A model generated the notes under the pieces. That model ran no database searches and was not told where the DNA came from. It saw only the letters and a program-made list of their open reading frames with translations. From Haloprofundus halobius (GTDB taxonomy: Archaea > Halobacteriota > Halobacteria > Halobacteriales > Haloferacaceae): 64,000 nt of DNA. Below are positions 8,642-17,949 of the stretch, one piece after another (within the stretch, counting starts at the first letter, position 1; every line of letters begins with the position of its first letter). The translations under genes were made by a program, and so were the position numbers. The stretch lies in the NCBI RefSeq assembly GCF_020097835.1, contig NZ_CP083666.1, positions 868,001-932,000 of the forward strand, read 5' to 3'.

Positions 8642-10042
8642 ATGTCGTCGAACGGCCAGGTACGTGACTTCTCGACGTTCTACCGGGAGTACGCCCGTGG
8701 CGGTGTCCACGCCGCCAGCGCCGCCGCGATGACCGCGTTCGGGCTACTCACGATCTACCACGAAGCGTTCGCCGTACTGGCGCTCCTGTCGTACGTCGTT
8801 CCGGCGCTCTACGTGTACGCCGAACGAAACAACGGAGACGAGCGGGAGTCCGACGCCGAGGTCGCTCGCAGCGCCGGAACGGATCGCTCGGACGCTTCGA
8901 CAGCCGAGACGTCGTCCGCGTCGGTCGAGGAAGACGAACGGAGCGAACGAAGGAAGGACGACAGCCAGCGCGAACAGCGCAAACAAGGCGAACAGAGCGA
9001 GCGCGGTGGACGTAGTGAGCGCGATGGACCTCGACCGTCGACCCCCGACGACGTCGAGATTGACGCGAGTAGTGCTGATGTCGCCGCCAACGCGGGTAGC
9101 GCGGACGACGAGGGTACTGTGGACCCCGAAGACTGGGTGAGCGTCGACTCCCCCGTGAACGTCGACCTCTCCGACGTCGTCGCCGCCGGCGGCGGTGCGT
9201 ACGCGGTCGGCGAAGACGGCTACGTCCTCGTGCGGACCGACGACGGATGGGCGACGGTGCTCGAAGACGGCCCCGGCGCGGACGGCGAGAACCTGACCGG
9301 CGTCGACGTCAGCGACGACGGTCGGGCGGTCTGGCTCGCAGGCGACGGTGGGGCGCTCGGAAGGATTGACACCGCGTCGGACCGACACACCGATCACTCC
9401 GCACCGGGCGGGGACACGAGCACGGTGACGGCCGTCGCCGTCGTCGGGGACGCGGGCGCGGAGACGGTCGTGTTGGCGAACGGGTCGGGGGAGGTCCGCC
9501 GCGGCGAGTACGACGGCGAGCGGGTTCGATGGGGAGAACCGGTGAAGCCCGGCAGCGGGTCCAGTATCGCGGCCGTCTCCTTCGCGGACGCGGAACGCGG
9601 CTACCTCGCGGACACGAACGGGTCGGTGTTTCGGACGACTGACGGCGGGGAGACGTACGACGTCCTCGGCATCGGCGACGCCGGAACGCTGACCGCCGTT
9701 GCACCGGTCGTCGGAGAAGAGTCGGCCGCGAACGCCGAAGCGTTCGTCACCGAAGACGACGGGACGATTCGCCGGTACGACGGCGCACAGTGGACGCCCG
9801 TCCGGCCAACCGAGGAGGGCCTCTGGGCGATAGCGGTCGAGCCGCGGACGGACCGGGTCGTCGCCGTCGCCGTCGGCGAACACGGGACGGTGCTCGAACG
9901 CGACGGCGGCGACTGGAAGCGCCGGGAGACGTCGCCCGACGAGACGCTCCGCGGCGTCGGCGTCGCGGCGGACCGACGAGTCGCCGTCGGCGACGACGGA
10001 ACGATACTCGAACGGCGACGGGCGCACAGACCGACGGAGTGA
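8642..10042 (+). CDS. Membrane-anchored predicted beta-propeller protein
   Basis: A 466-residue protein. Residues 1-20 are soluble, about 22-60 form one or two membrane helices (Ala-rich, then Ala-Val-Leu-Ala-Leu-Leu-Ser-Tyr-Val-Val), about 62-160 are a very charged, low-complexity Glu/Arg/Asp/Ser linker, and 165-466 carry repeated segments of the form Ala-Val-Gly-Glu-Asp-Gly-Tyr-Val or Val-Gly-Glu-His-Gly-Thr-Val-Leu. Those repeats, and Phe-Arg-Thr-Thr-Asp-Gly-Gly-Glu-Thr-Tyr, resemble the Ycf48/BNR-type seven-bladed propeller. The start at 8642 lets the membrane segment sit near the N-terminus; longer readings cross the divergent SDR promoter. Which side of the membrane the propeller faces is uncertain. 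Function unknown. Confidence 0.8.
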   Translation: MSSNGQVRDFSTFYREYARGGVHAASAAAMTAFGLLTIYHEAFAVLALLSYVVPALYVYAERNNGDERESDAEVARSAGTDRSDASTAETSSASVEEDERSERRKDDSQREQRKQGEQSERGGRSERDGPRPSTPDDVEIDASSADVAANAGSADDEGTVDPEDWVSVDSPVNVDLSDVVAAGGGAYAVGEDGYVLVRTDDGWATVLEDGPGADGENLTGVDVSDDGRAVWLAGDGGALGRIDTASDRHTDHSAPGGDTSTVTAVAVVGDAGAETVVLANGSGEVRRGEYDGERVRWGEPVKPGSGSSIAAVSFADAERGYLADTNGSVFRTTDGGETYDVLGIGDAGTLTAVAPVVGEESAANAEAFVTEDDGTIRRYDGAQWTPVRPTEEGLWAIAVEPRTDRVVAVAVGEHGTVLERDGGDWKRRETSPDETLRGVGVAADRRVAVGDDGTILERRRAHRPTE

Positions 10043-10151
10043 CTGCAGTAACCGACGAACGATCGACTACCGATACCGGAGAGAACCACCTCAATCGGTC
10101 GCAGACTGCCGCCATCACCCCTTTTAGGAGGCGGCGCGTTTACCACGAAAC

Positions 10152-11303
10152 ATGCACGTACTGACTGGTGGGTTAGTCTCGGACGTCGACGGGACGCGGG
10201 AAGCGGACGTCGCCGTCGAGAACGGCGAAATCGTCGCCGTCGGCGACGTTCCCGAGGGTAACAGCCAGACGGACATCTCCGGGCGGGTCGTCGCGCCGGG
10301 TCTGATAGACACACACGTCCACGTCATGATGGACGGCCGTCCCGACGTGAGCACGACGTTCGGCGACAGTCCGTACGCCGCGAGCTACCGGGCGGTGTCG
10401 AACCTCCGGGCGGCCGTCGAGGCGGGCGTGACGACGGTTCGCGACCTGGGGAGTCGCGGGACGCTGGCGCTCGACGCCGGGACGGCCGTCGACGACGGCG
10501 TGCTCACCGGACCGCGAGTGCTCGGAGCGGGGGAGAACATCGTCATGACCGGTGGCCACGGTCACGCTTTCGGATGCGAAGCCGATGGTCCCGACGAGGT
10601 GCTGAAGGGCGCGCGTCAGCAACTAAAACGCGGCGCGGACGTCGTCAAGTGCATGGCGACCGGCGGCGTACTGACCGAGGGCGCGGTGACCGGGTCGTCC
10701 GAACTCACGGAGGCAGAACTGCGCTCGGCCGTGGAGGCGGCGAGCGCCAAGGGCGTCCCGACCGCGGCGCACGCGCACGGCGAGGAAGGCATCAAGAACG
10801 CGGTTCGCGCGGGAATTTCGAGCGTCGAGCACGGGACGTTCATGGACCGCGAGGCGGCAGAGATGATGGCGGAGCACGGCACGTACTGGGTCCCGACGGC
10901 GAGCGCTCTCGTCAACATCGTCGAGCACGGCGTCGAGGCGGGCATCCCCGAGGAAGCCGTCGCGAAAGCCGAAGACGCGGTGTCACGCTTCGAACACGCG
11001 TGGGAGCACGCGCTGGAGGCGGGCGTCGACATCGCGATGGGAACTGACGCGGGGACGCCGTTCAACCGGTTCGGCGACATCCCGCGCGAACTCGAACTGA
11101 TGGTCGACTACGGTCTCGAACCGAACGCCGCGCTGGCGGCGGCGACGGTGAACGCGGCGGAACTCGTCGGCCGCGAGGACCTCGGCCGCGTCGCCGAGGG
11201 ATACCGCGCCGACCTCGTCGTGCTCGAAACCGACCCGAACGACGACGCGACGGCGTGGCAGTCACCGACGGTAGTGTTCGCGAACGGGGAACGGGTCAGC
11301 TAA
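10152..11303 (+). CDS. Metal-dependent amidohydrolase
   Basis: A 383-residue amidohydrolase-superfamily enzyme related to imidazolonepropionase-like and Xaa-Pro dipeptidase-type hydrolases. Metal site residues are His55 and His57 (Asp-Thr-His-Val-His-Val), a candidate carboxylated Lys166 (Val-Val-Lys-Cys), His207 and His209 (His-Ala-His-Gly), His227 (Glu-His-Gly) and Asp299 (Gly-Thr-Asp-Ala-Gly). Both N- and C-terminal strands of the small beta-sandwich are present, including the closing Ala-Asp-Leu-Val-Val-Leu segment. Length is normal. It is transcribed alone and its substrate, a cyclic amide or dipeptide, cannot be told from the sequence. Confidence 0.9.
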   Translation: MHVLTGGLVSDVDGTREADVAVENGEIVAVGDVPEGNSQTDISGRVVAPGLIDTHVHVMMDGRPDVSTTFGDSPYAASYRAVSNLRAAVEAGVTTVRDLGSRGTLALDAGTAVDDGVLTGPRVLGAGENIVMTGGHGHAFGCEADGPDEVLKGARQQLKRGADVVKCMATGGVLTEGAVTGSSELTEAELRSAVEAASAKGVPTAAHAHGEEGIKNAVRAGISSVEHGTFMDREAAEMMAEHGTYWVPTASALVNIVEHGVEAGIPEEAVAKAEDAVSRFEHAWEHALEAGVDIAMGTDAGTPFNRFGDIPRELELMVDYGLEPNAALAAATVNAAELVGREDLGRVAEGYRADLVVLETDPNDDATAWQSPTVVFANGERVS

Positions 11304-11431
11304 CGGTCGAATAATCAACACGAGCGAGTTACAGGGGTACGCGACGGTCAGCCGACAACGATTGTGAGAGCGGCAGTCACGGCCGATTGGTGTCACAAAC
11401 TCTTTTGCCCACCGCTGAGTGTATCCGGCCG

Positions 11432-12622
11432 ATGCACCGTCGGGCAACGTTCGTCCTGCTCGCATTCTTCCTCGTCACGTCGGCGGTAGCGCCGCCAGCG
11501 ACGGCGTTTTCGGGGACGAGAGCCGACGGAACCGCCGCCGCATCGACGCCGCAGTCGATGGCGGCGATGCAACAGTCGTTCGACAGTAGCGAAGTCCAAA
11601 TCGTCGTCCGCGAAGACGGGTCCGCTCGGTGGACGTTCCACTACGAGCAGACGTTGGCGAACGAGTCGGAGCGACAGAACTTCCGGGCGTTCGCCGACGA
11701 GTTCAACAACAGCGAGACGCCGCTGTACAACGGGTTCAAGAGCGAGTCGGAGTCGCTCGTCGTAAGCGGTGCCAACGCCACCGAGCGGCCGATGGACGCT
11801 CGAAACCACACCCGTCAGGCGTACGTGACCGACAGTCTCGGCAACTCGATCGGCGTCGTCGAGATGTCGTTCACGTGGACTAACTTCGCCCAGACGGAAG
11901 ACGACGGGACCGTCACCGTCGGTGACGTCTTCGAAGGCGGGCTATACATCAGCGAGAACCAGTCGCTCGTCATCGAGTCCGACGAGGAACTCGAATTCAA
12001 GAACGTCACGCCACCGGGCACCCAGTCGAACACGAGTTCGCTTCCGGCGAGCGACTCGGTGACGTGGATGGGCGAACATCGATTCACCGACAATCGGCCG
12101 CAGGTCGTCTTCGTCCCAGACGGAACCCAGACCATCGTCGCCGGTGGCGAGGACGGCGACGGCGAGGGAGCCAACGGGACCGACGACGACGCGACGACGA
12201 CGCCCATCGGGAGCGGGGGCGGGAGTATGTGGCTCGCAGGGGCGGTTCTGGCCATCTTCGGCGGCGTCGTCGCCGCGCTGTGGTACCGCCGCGGCCGCGA
12301 GGAGACGGTCGAACCGGTCGGGTCGGAGACCGGAGACGGAGCCGAGGCGGCCGCCGCCGCCCCGCCGAGACCGTCCGTCTCCGACGAGGAGTTGCTCTCC
12401 GACGAGGACCGCGTCATCTCGATGCTCGAATCCCACGGCGGCCGGATGCGACAGGTCCGCATCGTCGAAGAGACTGAGTGGTCGAAGTCGAAGGTGAGCA
12501 TGCTGCTCTCGGAGATGGAAGACGAGGGCCTCATCTCGAAACTCCGCGTCGGACGTGAGAACGTCATCAGCCTCGACGGCCACGAACCCGAGGCGGCGAA
12601 GTCGCCGTTCGACGAGGAGTGA
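11432..12622 (+). CDS. Exported-sensor, membrane-tethered winged-helix regulator
   Basis: A 396-residue protein. Residues 1-24 are a signal-like segment (Arg-Arg then hydrophobic, ending Ala-Thr-Ala-Phe). About 45-255 form an extracellular beta-rich domain, followed by a Gly/Asp/Thr linker, a membrane helix at about 267-288, an Ala/Glu linker, and a cytoplasmic winged helix at about 325-385 containing Trp-Ser-Lys-Ser-Lys-Val-Ser-Met-Leu-Leu. The C-terminal domain matches the haloarchaeal DUF7343 type and is closely similar to that of the gene at 18619-20112. The layout suggests a one-component regulator that senses outside and binds DNA inside. The ATG at 11432 puts the signal segment at the N-terminus. 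Target genes are unknown. Confidence 0.82.
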   Translation: MHRRATFVLLAFFLVTSAVAPPATAFSGTRADGTAAASTPQSMAAMQQSFDSSEVQIVVREDGSARWTFHYEQTLANESERQNFRAFADEFNNSETPLYNGFKSESESLVVSGANATERPMDARNHTRQAYVTDSLGNSIGVVEMSFTWTNFAQTEDDGTVTVGDVFEGGLYISENQSLVIESDEELEFKNVTPPGTQSNTSSLPASDSVTWMGEHRFTDNRPQVVFVPDGTQTIVAGGEDGDGEGANGTDDDATTTPIGSGGGSMWLAGAVLAIFGGVVAALWYRRGREETVEPVGSETGDGAEAAAAAPPRPSVSDEELLSDEDRVISMLESHGGRMRQVRIVEETEWSKSKVSMLLSEMEDEGLISKLRVGRENVISLDGHEPEAAKSPFDEE

Positions 12623-12698
12623 CGTGGGTACGACACGGCCCGGCACGGCCCTTCCGAAACGCAAGCGTTAAACATCACTCACGGATAGTAGAGGATGC

Positions 12699-12773
12699 GC
12701 TCCGTTGGTGTAGTCCGGCCAATCATCTTGCCCTCTCACGGCAAGGACCAGGGTTCGAATCCCTGACGGAGCA
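12699..12773 (+). tRNA. trnE: tRNA-Glu (anticodon CUC)
   Basis: A 75-nt cloverleaf. The acceptor stem pairs 12699-12705 with 12766-12772, and A12773 is the discriminator. The anticodon stem TTGCC/GGCAA encloses the loop CTCTCAC, giving anticodon CUC for Glu codon GAG. The T arm contains GGTTCGAATCC. CCA is not encoded and no intron is seen. A perfect 22-bp copy of its 3' end lies 75 bp downstream. Confidence 0.97.
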
Positions 12774-13081
12774 TTTTCTGAACGTAGTGAAGAAAAGCGG
12801 ACGGAAGGGATTCCGAGCCCAGAGGACGAGCGAAGCGAAGTCCTCGTGGTTCGAATCCCTGACGGAGCACTTCTCCAAATCACGAACCGGCGAGCGCAGC
12901 GAGTCGTGTTCGACCGCCGGGTGCGAGTCCGTTTACGAATCGGCACAGTCGCTCCCGTAACTGACGATGGTGCCTCTCGTGCGGTCGGAAATACGAGGGG
13001 CGATAGTCAGGCCGCCTACGCACTCGAAAGCTGAGCCATCGGGGTGTTGGTCGGAACACTAACGACGGCGCGAACCGGTGA
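12774..13081. other. Intergenic region after tRNA-Glu
   Basis: About 300 bp holding the tRNA 3'-end duplicate and short GC-rich palindromes (AGCGAAGCGAAG, CGAGCGCAGCGAG). I see no convincing gene; open frames on either strand here simply read through the tRNA and its copy. Confidence 0.6.
12848..12869 (+). repeat. Duplicate of the tRNA-Glu 3' end (att-like)
   Basis: A 22-bp direct repeat identical to 12752-12773, the T-arm and acceptor 3' half of the tRNA gene. Such duplications typically mark the attachment site left by an integrative element that used the tRNA gene. Only 74 bp lie between the copies, with no gene, so any element has gone. Short GAGCGNAGCGAG-type palindromes common after haloarchaeal tRNA genes flank it. 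Confidence 0.75.
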
Positions 13082-14119
13082 CTACCCGAGCAATCGCCGC
13101 AAGAGGGCGTTCGTGGTATCGTTCCCCGACCCGCTGTCGTCACCGGTCGAGAGTTCGCCTTCGGTAGTGATTTCGGCGCTCGTAATCGCGCCGAGCGAGT
13201 CGGTGATGGTGTAACCGGGTGTCTCGACGGTCACCTCGTCGTCGTCGGCGACGTCGACCCAGCGGAGTTCGAGTTCGTAGCTGCCGTCGGACTGTATCTT
13301 CGAGGCTTCCTGCTGGCCGGACGCTTCGTGGTACGCCCACGCGCCCTCGTCGGCGTGTTCGGGGTCGGTCTGGCCGGTGATAGTCCGGACTTCCACCGAA
13401 CGGTCCGTGTCGGAACCGGCCATCGGGTACTCGCTATCGACCCACGCGCGGTACCCCTCTTCGATGGCGTACACGTTCGTGTAGCCGTTCTCGATGAGCG
13501 TCGCCGCGCGCTGCGAGGAGAGGTAGTTCGGACAGTCGCAGTAGACGACGATGCGGTCGGATTTCGGCCAGTCGGTCGTCGGGTCGTTGCGCTCTACCCC
13601 GTCGGGAGCGATGCTCTGAACCGCGCCGAACACGTGCGAGACGTCGTAGGCGGCCGCGCTCCGCGCGTCGACGATGCGCGCCTCGCCTCGCGCGTACCAG
13701 TAGTACGCGACGTCGGCCGGGACCAGCGGGACGTTGACCACGCCCGAGTCCCGTTCGACGCGGTTCGTCGGGAATCGCCCCGTGTCGACGGAGCGCTCCG
13801 AGGGAACCGTCTCGAACTCCGGGGGGTAGCCGTCGCGCGGGGTCGTCTCCTCCGGTAGGTCGTCGCCGTTTCTCGGCCCGTCGAGGTCCTCGAACGAACT
13901 GGACGCGTCGTCGGGTTCCTCGGTGGCGGCGTCGGTCGTCTGATTCGCCGCCGCGTCGGTTTCGGTGGCGGTCGGTTCGTCGGTCTGCGTCGACGACTCG
14001 TCGGTGGACGTCGCCGTGCTCTCGTCGTCCTCGGAGGACGCACAGCCCGCGACGCCGACGGCTGCCGCAACCCCGAGCGCCTGGACGTATCGACGGCGGG
14101 TAGTATCTTTCGATGGCAT
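13082..14119 (-). CDS. Rhodanese-domain lipoprotein
   Basis: A 345-residue exported protein. The N-terminus has a Tat-like Arg-Arg-Arg-Tyr-Val-Gln and a lipobox Val-Ala-Gly-Cys at about 23-26, so it should be a lipid-anchored surface protein. Residues 27-120 are a Thr/Asp/Glu-rich disordered linker. A rhodanese-like domain spans about 125-235, with the active-site loop Tyr-Cys194-Asp-Cys196-Pro. The arginine usual in that loop is absent and two cysteines are present, so sulphurtransferase activity is uncertain. Residues 240-330 form a separate beta-rich domain of unknown role. A TATA-like CGATAGTAAAG at 14150-14160 is about 36 nt from the start, suggesting a leaderless or nearly leaderless mRNA. 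Confidence 0.85.
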   Translation of the reverse strand: MPSKDTTRRRYVQALGVAAAVGVAGCASSEDDESTATSTDESSTQTDEPTATETDAAANQTTDAATEEPDDASSSFEDLDGPRNGDDLPEETTPRDGYPPEFETVPSERSVDTGRFPTNRVERDSGVVNVPLVPADVAYYWYARGEARIVDARSAAAYDVSHVFGAVQSIAPDGVERNDPTTDWPKSDRIVVYCDCPNYLSSQRAATLIENGYTNVYAIEEGYRAWVDSEYPMAGSDTDRSVEVRTITGQTDPEHADEGAWAYHEASGQQEASKIQSDGSYELELRWVDVADDDEVTVETPGYTITDSLGAITSAEITTEGELSTGDDSGSGNDTTNALLRRLLG

Positions 14120-14571
14120 TCCTACCGGTCGTAGGGCTCCCTTGGCGCTTTACTATCGACATGGTAAGGCGAAAACCACCGCGTTCGAGACTCTCGACGG
14201 GATATACCGCCACGGTTGTGCACGGTTTCGAACGGTTCAACGGACCGGTGGCGAATTCTCGTTCGGCGACAGACGGGCCGTGGCGCCATTATCTCGTTCA
14301 TAATAATACTGGTAGGGGGCATCCGATAGAGTGCGTCGCGTCGAATGCGGTGTCTCGGACGTCGACTCCACCACGGCATGTGAGGTGACACCCGTTTCAC
14401 GCGACCACCCACCCATGCGGGCGCGACGACCCTTTGACCCGAGGGCCGTCGAACCCGCCAACCCCACTCTCCCCCTCGTCTTTCGTCGGGGGTCCGCCCC
14501 GACGCTGGTGTGTCAGGCGTGCCCGATTTATTCCCTCTATAACTACCACCTGTCAGTCCGAACTACGCACA
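14120..14571. other. Divergent promoter region between rhodanese gene and glmM
   Basis: 450 bp with no convincing gene. It contains GTTCATAATAAT at 14296-14307, identical to the promoter-like element at 32718-32729. A TTTATT TATA candidate at 14527-14532 sits 40 nt before glmM. A GTG at 14331 about 28 nt after the first element opens a frame that runs into glmM out of phase; I do not believe it codes. Confidence 0.5.
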
Positions 14572-15897
14572 ATGTTCGGAACCAGCGGGATCCGTGGAGC
14601 AGTCGGAGACGACGTGACGGGGGAGTTAGCCCTCGCCGTCGGTCGGGCCCTCGCCGCGGAGGGCGACGACCACGTCGTCCTCGGACGCGACGCCCGAGAA
14701 AGCGGTGCTTTCCTCGCCAACGCCGTCGCCGCAGGTGCACAGGAGTGCGGCACCGACGTCACCCGCGTCGGTGTCGCGTCGACGCCCACTATCGCGAGAA
14801 GCGTCGCCGAGTTCGATGCCGACGCCGGCGTCGTCATCACCGCCTCGCACAACCCCGCAACCGACAACGGTATCAAACTCTGGACCCCGAGCGGACAGGC
14901 GTTCGACGCCGAGCGCCGCGCGGCCATCGAAGAGCGCATCAGCGAGGAGTCGTTCGAGCGCGCCGACTGGAAAGGCGTGGGAGTCGAGCGCGAGCGAACC
15001 GACGCCATCGAGAATCACGTTTCGGCGATTGTCGCCGCCGTCGACCTCGACGGGGGGCTCTCGGTCGTCGTCGATGCCGGGAACGGACCCGGCGCGCTGA
15101 CCGCGGACGCGCTCTCGGAACTCGGCTGTGGGGTGACGACGCTGAACGCCCAACCCGACGGAAGCTTCCCGGGTCGGCCGAGCGAACCCACGGCGGAGAA
15201 CTGCCAGACACTCTGTTCTGTCGTCGCCTCCACGGACGCCGACCTCGGTATCGCCCACGACGGCGACGCCGACCGAATGATGGCCGTCACCGAGAACGGG
15301 GAGTTCGTCCCCGGCGACCACCTGCTGGCGCTGTTCGGTCGCCGCGCCGCCGGCGACGGCGAGCGCGTCGCCGCGCCGCTGAACACGAGCCTCGCCGTCG
15401 ACGATGCGCTCTCACCGCAAGGCGCGACCGTCGAACGGACACCCGTCGGCGACGTGTACGTCGCCGAGGCCGCGAGTTCCCCCGCCGTCGCTTTCGGCGG
15501 TGAACCGAGCGGCGCGTGGATCTGGCCCGACGAGACGCTCTGCCCCGACGGTCCCCTCGCCGCGGTGAAACTCGCCGAACTCGTGAGCGCCGAAGGCTCG
15601 CTCGAGACGCTACTCGGCGAACTGCCGCGCTACCCGACGCTCCGCGACAGCGTGGAAGTCGAGGACAAGACGGCAGCGATGGCGGCGGTTGCTCGGCGCG
15701 TCCACGACGAGTTCGACGAGGTGGACGAGATGGACGGTGTGCGCGTCGCACTAGAGGATGGGTGGTTCCTCGTTCGCGCCAGCGGGACGCAGCCGCTGGT
15801 CCGCGTGACGGCGGAGGCGCGCGACGAAACCCGCGCACAGGAACTGTTCGACGAAGCGTACGCGATGGTCGCCGACGCTGCGAACGCGGCTGAGTAG
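14572..15897 (+). CDS. glmM: Phosphoglucosamine mutase / phosphohexomutase
   Basis: A 441-residue phosphohexomutase of normal length. The phosphoserine loop Thr-Ala-Ser-His-Asn-Pro has Ser92 as the phosphorylated residue, the Mg loop Asp-Gly-Asp-Ala-Asp-Arg is at 230-235, and the C-terminal phosphate-binding loop reads Arg-Ala-Ser-Gly-Thr. It interconverts hexosamine 6- and 1-phosphates, though archaeal members can also act on glucose or mannose phosphates. I chose glmM because glmS is the convergent neighbour, so together they would make glucosamine 1-phosphate for surface glycans. The ATG at 14572 starts Met-Phe-Gly-Thr-Ser-Gly-Ile-Arg-Gly, the conserved N-terminus. No GlmU is in the window. 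Confidence 0.88.
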   Translation: MFGTSGIRGAVGDDVTGELALAVGRALAAEGDDHVVLGRDARESGAFLANAVAAGAQECGTDVTRVGVASTPTIARSVAEFDADAGVVITASHNPATDNGIKLWTPSGQAFDAERRAAIEERISEESFERADWKGVGVERERTDAIENHVSAIVAAVDLDGGLSVVVDAGNGPGALTADALSELGCGVTTLNAQPDGSFPGRPSEPTAENCQTLCSVVASTDADLGIAHDGDADRMMAVTENGEFVPGDHLLALFGRRAAGDGERVAAPLNTSLAVDDALSPQGATVERTPVGDVYVAEAASSPAVAFGGEPSGAWIWPDETLCPDGPLAAVKLAELVSAEGSLETLLGELPRYPTLRDSVEVEDKTAAMAAVARRVHDEFDEVDEMDGVRVALEDGWFLVRASGTQPLVRVTAEARDETRAQELFDEAYAMVADAANAAE

Positions 15898-16146
15898 GCT
15901 CTTCGGGTCGAGACGGCACGAGTTCGACTTGCGGCTCTTTTCCTCTCCACTTCGAGGCGTGCTCGCTCCGGGGCGTCCGCGTTCTCTGCGTTGTTCACTC
16001 GGCCGTGTATCCGTCGTCGTCTCTCCGTCGACTCAGCGATGGCAGCGGCGAGAGCCACCGCTGGTCGGATCTCGAAACCGAATCGGCGACTCGGTTCGGA
16101 GCCGAGTGCCGAAGAGAATGGTCCGCGGTGGAAAGGGTGGACGCGC

Positions 16147-17949
16147 CTACTCGACGGTGACGCTCTTTGCGAGGTTCCGCGGTTTGTCGATGGAGCGACC
16201 CAGCAGGTTCGCGGTGTGGTACGACACCAGTTGGAGTTGAACGTTCGCGAGCAGGCCGGCCAGCGCGGGGTCGGTATCCGGGATGGGCAGGTGGGCGTCG
16301 GCGGCGTCGACGGCCGGGTGGCCCTCGGGGGCGACGGCGACGATGGGCGCACCGCGGGTTTGCGCCTCCTTGGCGTTCGTCAGCGTCTTCTGGTCGTCGG
16401 TGCCGGTGAACACCGCGAACACCGGCGTCTGAGGCGTGACGAGCGCCAGCGGACCGTGTTTCAGTTCGCCGGAGGCGAACCCCTCGGCGTGTTCGTACGT
16501 GATCTCCTTGAACTTCAGCGCGCCCTCGACGGCGACGGAGTAGCCGAGGCCGCGGCCGATGAAGAAGAACGCCTCGCTGCCGAGGTAGCGGTCGGCGAGT
16601 TCGTGGGCGCGGTCAGCGTCGAGCACCCCGCGGACGTCCGCGGGCAGCGAGCGCAGCGACTCGAAGAACGCCGTCGGGTCGTCCCACGGCAGGTCGCCGG
16701 TGACGTCCTCGCCGATGCGGTGGCTGAGCAGACAGAGCGCCGCGACCTGCGAGGAGAACGTCTTCGTCGCGGCGACGCCGATTTCGGGTCCGGCGCGGAC
16801 GAGAAGCGTTTCGTCGGCCTCGCGGGAGGCGGTCGACCCTTGGACGTTCGTGACCGCGACGGTTCGGGCGCCCTCCGCTGCCGCGCGTTCGAGCGCGCCG
16901 AGCGTGTCGGCCGTCTCGCCGCTCTGCGTGACTGCGACGACGAGCGTCTCGTCGGTGATTGGGTCGGAGGTGCCGTACTCGCTCGCGCGGAAGGCGCGGG
17001 CGCGGACGCCCGCAGCGTTGAGCAGTCGCGCACCGTACAGCGCCGCGTGGTACGACGTTCCGCAGGCGACGAACTGGACCTCCGAGACGTCCTCGAACGC
17101 GTCTATCTCGGCGAGCGTCACGCCCTCGTCGTCGGTTCGACCTTCGACCGTGTTCGCCAGCGACGTCGGCTGGTTGTGAATCTCCTTGAGCATGTAATGG
17201 TCGTAGGAGCCTTTGCCGGCGTCTTCGGGGTCCCAATCGACGGTGTCGATGTCGCGGGAGACGGGTTCGCCGGTGACGGTGGTCATCGTGACGCTGTCGG
17301 GTTCGACGACGGCCATGTCGCCGTCTTCGAGGTAGACGACGTCGGCGGTGTGTTCGAGGAACGCGGGCACGTCGCTGGCGAGGAAGTACTCGCCCTCGTC
17401 GAGTCCGAGCACGAGCGGCGACCCCTGCCGGGCGGCGTATACGGCTTCGAACCCGTCGACGATGGCCGCGATGGCGTAGCTCCCGTCGAGTTCGCTGACG
17501 GTGCGGCGGAACGCCTCCTCGGGCGTGCCGACCTCGGCGAGGTGCGAAGCGATGAGATGCGGGACGACCTCCGTGTCGGTGTCGCTGACGAACTCGACGC
17601 CCTCGGCTTCGAGGTTCGCCTTGAGTTCCTCGTAGTTCTCGATGACGCCGTTGTGAACGACGGCGACGCGGCCGGACTCGTCGGTGTGGGGGTGAGCGTT
17701 GTCGTCGGTCGGCGCGCCGTGAGTGCTCCAGCGGGTGTGACCGATACCGACGTTACCGCTCGGTTCTGCGCCGCGAATCGCGTTCTTCAGTTCCGAGACC
17801 TTCCCGGAGCGCTTGTGGACCTTGATGCCGGTGCCGTTCTTCACCGCGACGCCGGCGGAGTCGTAGCCTCGGTACTCCAGGCTCTCCAGTCCGGAGACCA
17901 ACGCGCCGACGGAGTCGGAACGGCCGACTCGGGCGATGATGCCGCACAT
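16147..17949 (-). CDS. glmS: Glutamine-fructose-6-phosphate aminotransferase
   Basis: A 600-residue GlmS, which makes glucosamine 6-phosphate from fructose 6-phosphate and glutamine. The N-terminal glutaminase domain starts Met-Cys-Gly-Ile, with Cys2 as nucleophile after Met removal, and Tyr-Arg-Gly-Tyr-Asp-Ser-Ala-Gly follows. Two SIS sugar-isomerase domains occupy about 270-600, with Thr-Gln-Ser-Gly-Glu-Thr. The protein ends Lys-Ser-Val-Thr-Val-Glu, as is usual. It is convergent with glmM. A 30-codon leader ORF lies directly upstream in the same frame, separated only by a TAG stop; readthrough would bury the catalytic Cys2, so the ATG at 17949 must be the functional start. Confidence 0.96.
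   Translation of the reverse strand: MCGIIARVGRSDSVGALVSGLESLEYRGYDSAGVAVKNGTGIKVHKRSGKVSELKNAIRGAEPSGNVGIGHTRWSTHGAPTDDNAHPHTDESGRVAVVHNGVIENYEELKANLEAEGVEFVSDTDTEVVPHLIASHLAEVGTPEEAFRRTVSELDGSYAIAAIVDGFEAVYAARQGSPLVLGLDEGEYFLASDVPAFLEHTADVVYLEDGDMAVVEPDSVTMTTVTGEPVSRDIDTVDWDPEDAGKGSYDHYMLKEIHNQPTSLANTVEGRTDDEGVTLAEIDAFEDVSEVQFVACGTSYHAALYGARLLNAAGVRARAFRASEYGTSDPITDETLVVAVTQSGETADTLGALERAAAEGARTVAVTNVQGSTASREADETLLVRAGPEIGVAATKTFSSQVAALCLLSHRIGEDVTGDLPWDDPTAFFESLRSLPADVRGVLDADRAHELADRYLGSEAFFFIGRGLGYSVAVEGALKFKEITYEHAEGFASGELKHGPLALVTPQTPVFAVFTGTDDQKTLTNAKEAQTRGAPIVAVAPEGHPAVDAADAHLPIPDTDPALAGLLANVQLQLVSYHTANLLGRSIDKPRNLAKSVTVE

Noticed and set aside
12668..12946. Minus-strand ORF through tRNA-Glu, with two copies of a short repeated peptide
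   Set aside because: The repeated peptide is just the antisense translation of the tRNA 3' end and its duplicate.
14331..15503. GTG-started frame overlapping glmM on the same strand
   Set aside because: It becomes arginine-rich out-of-phase reading inside glmM, and glmM has complete family motifs.
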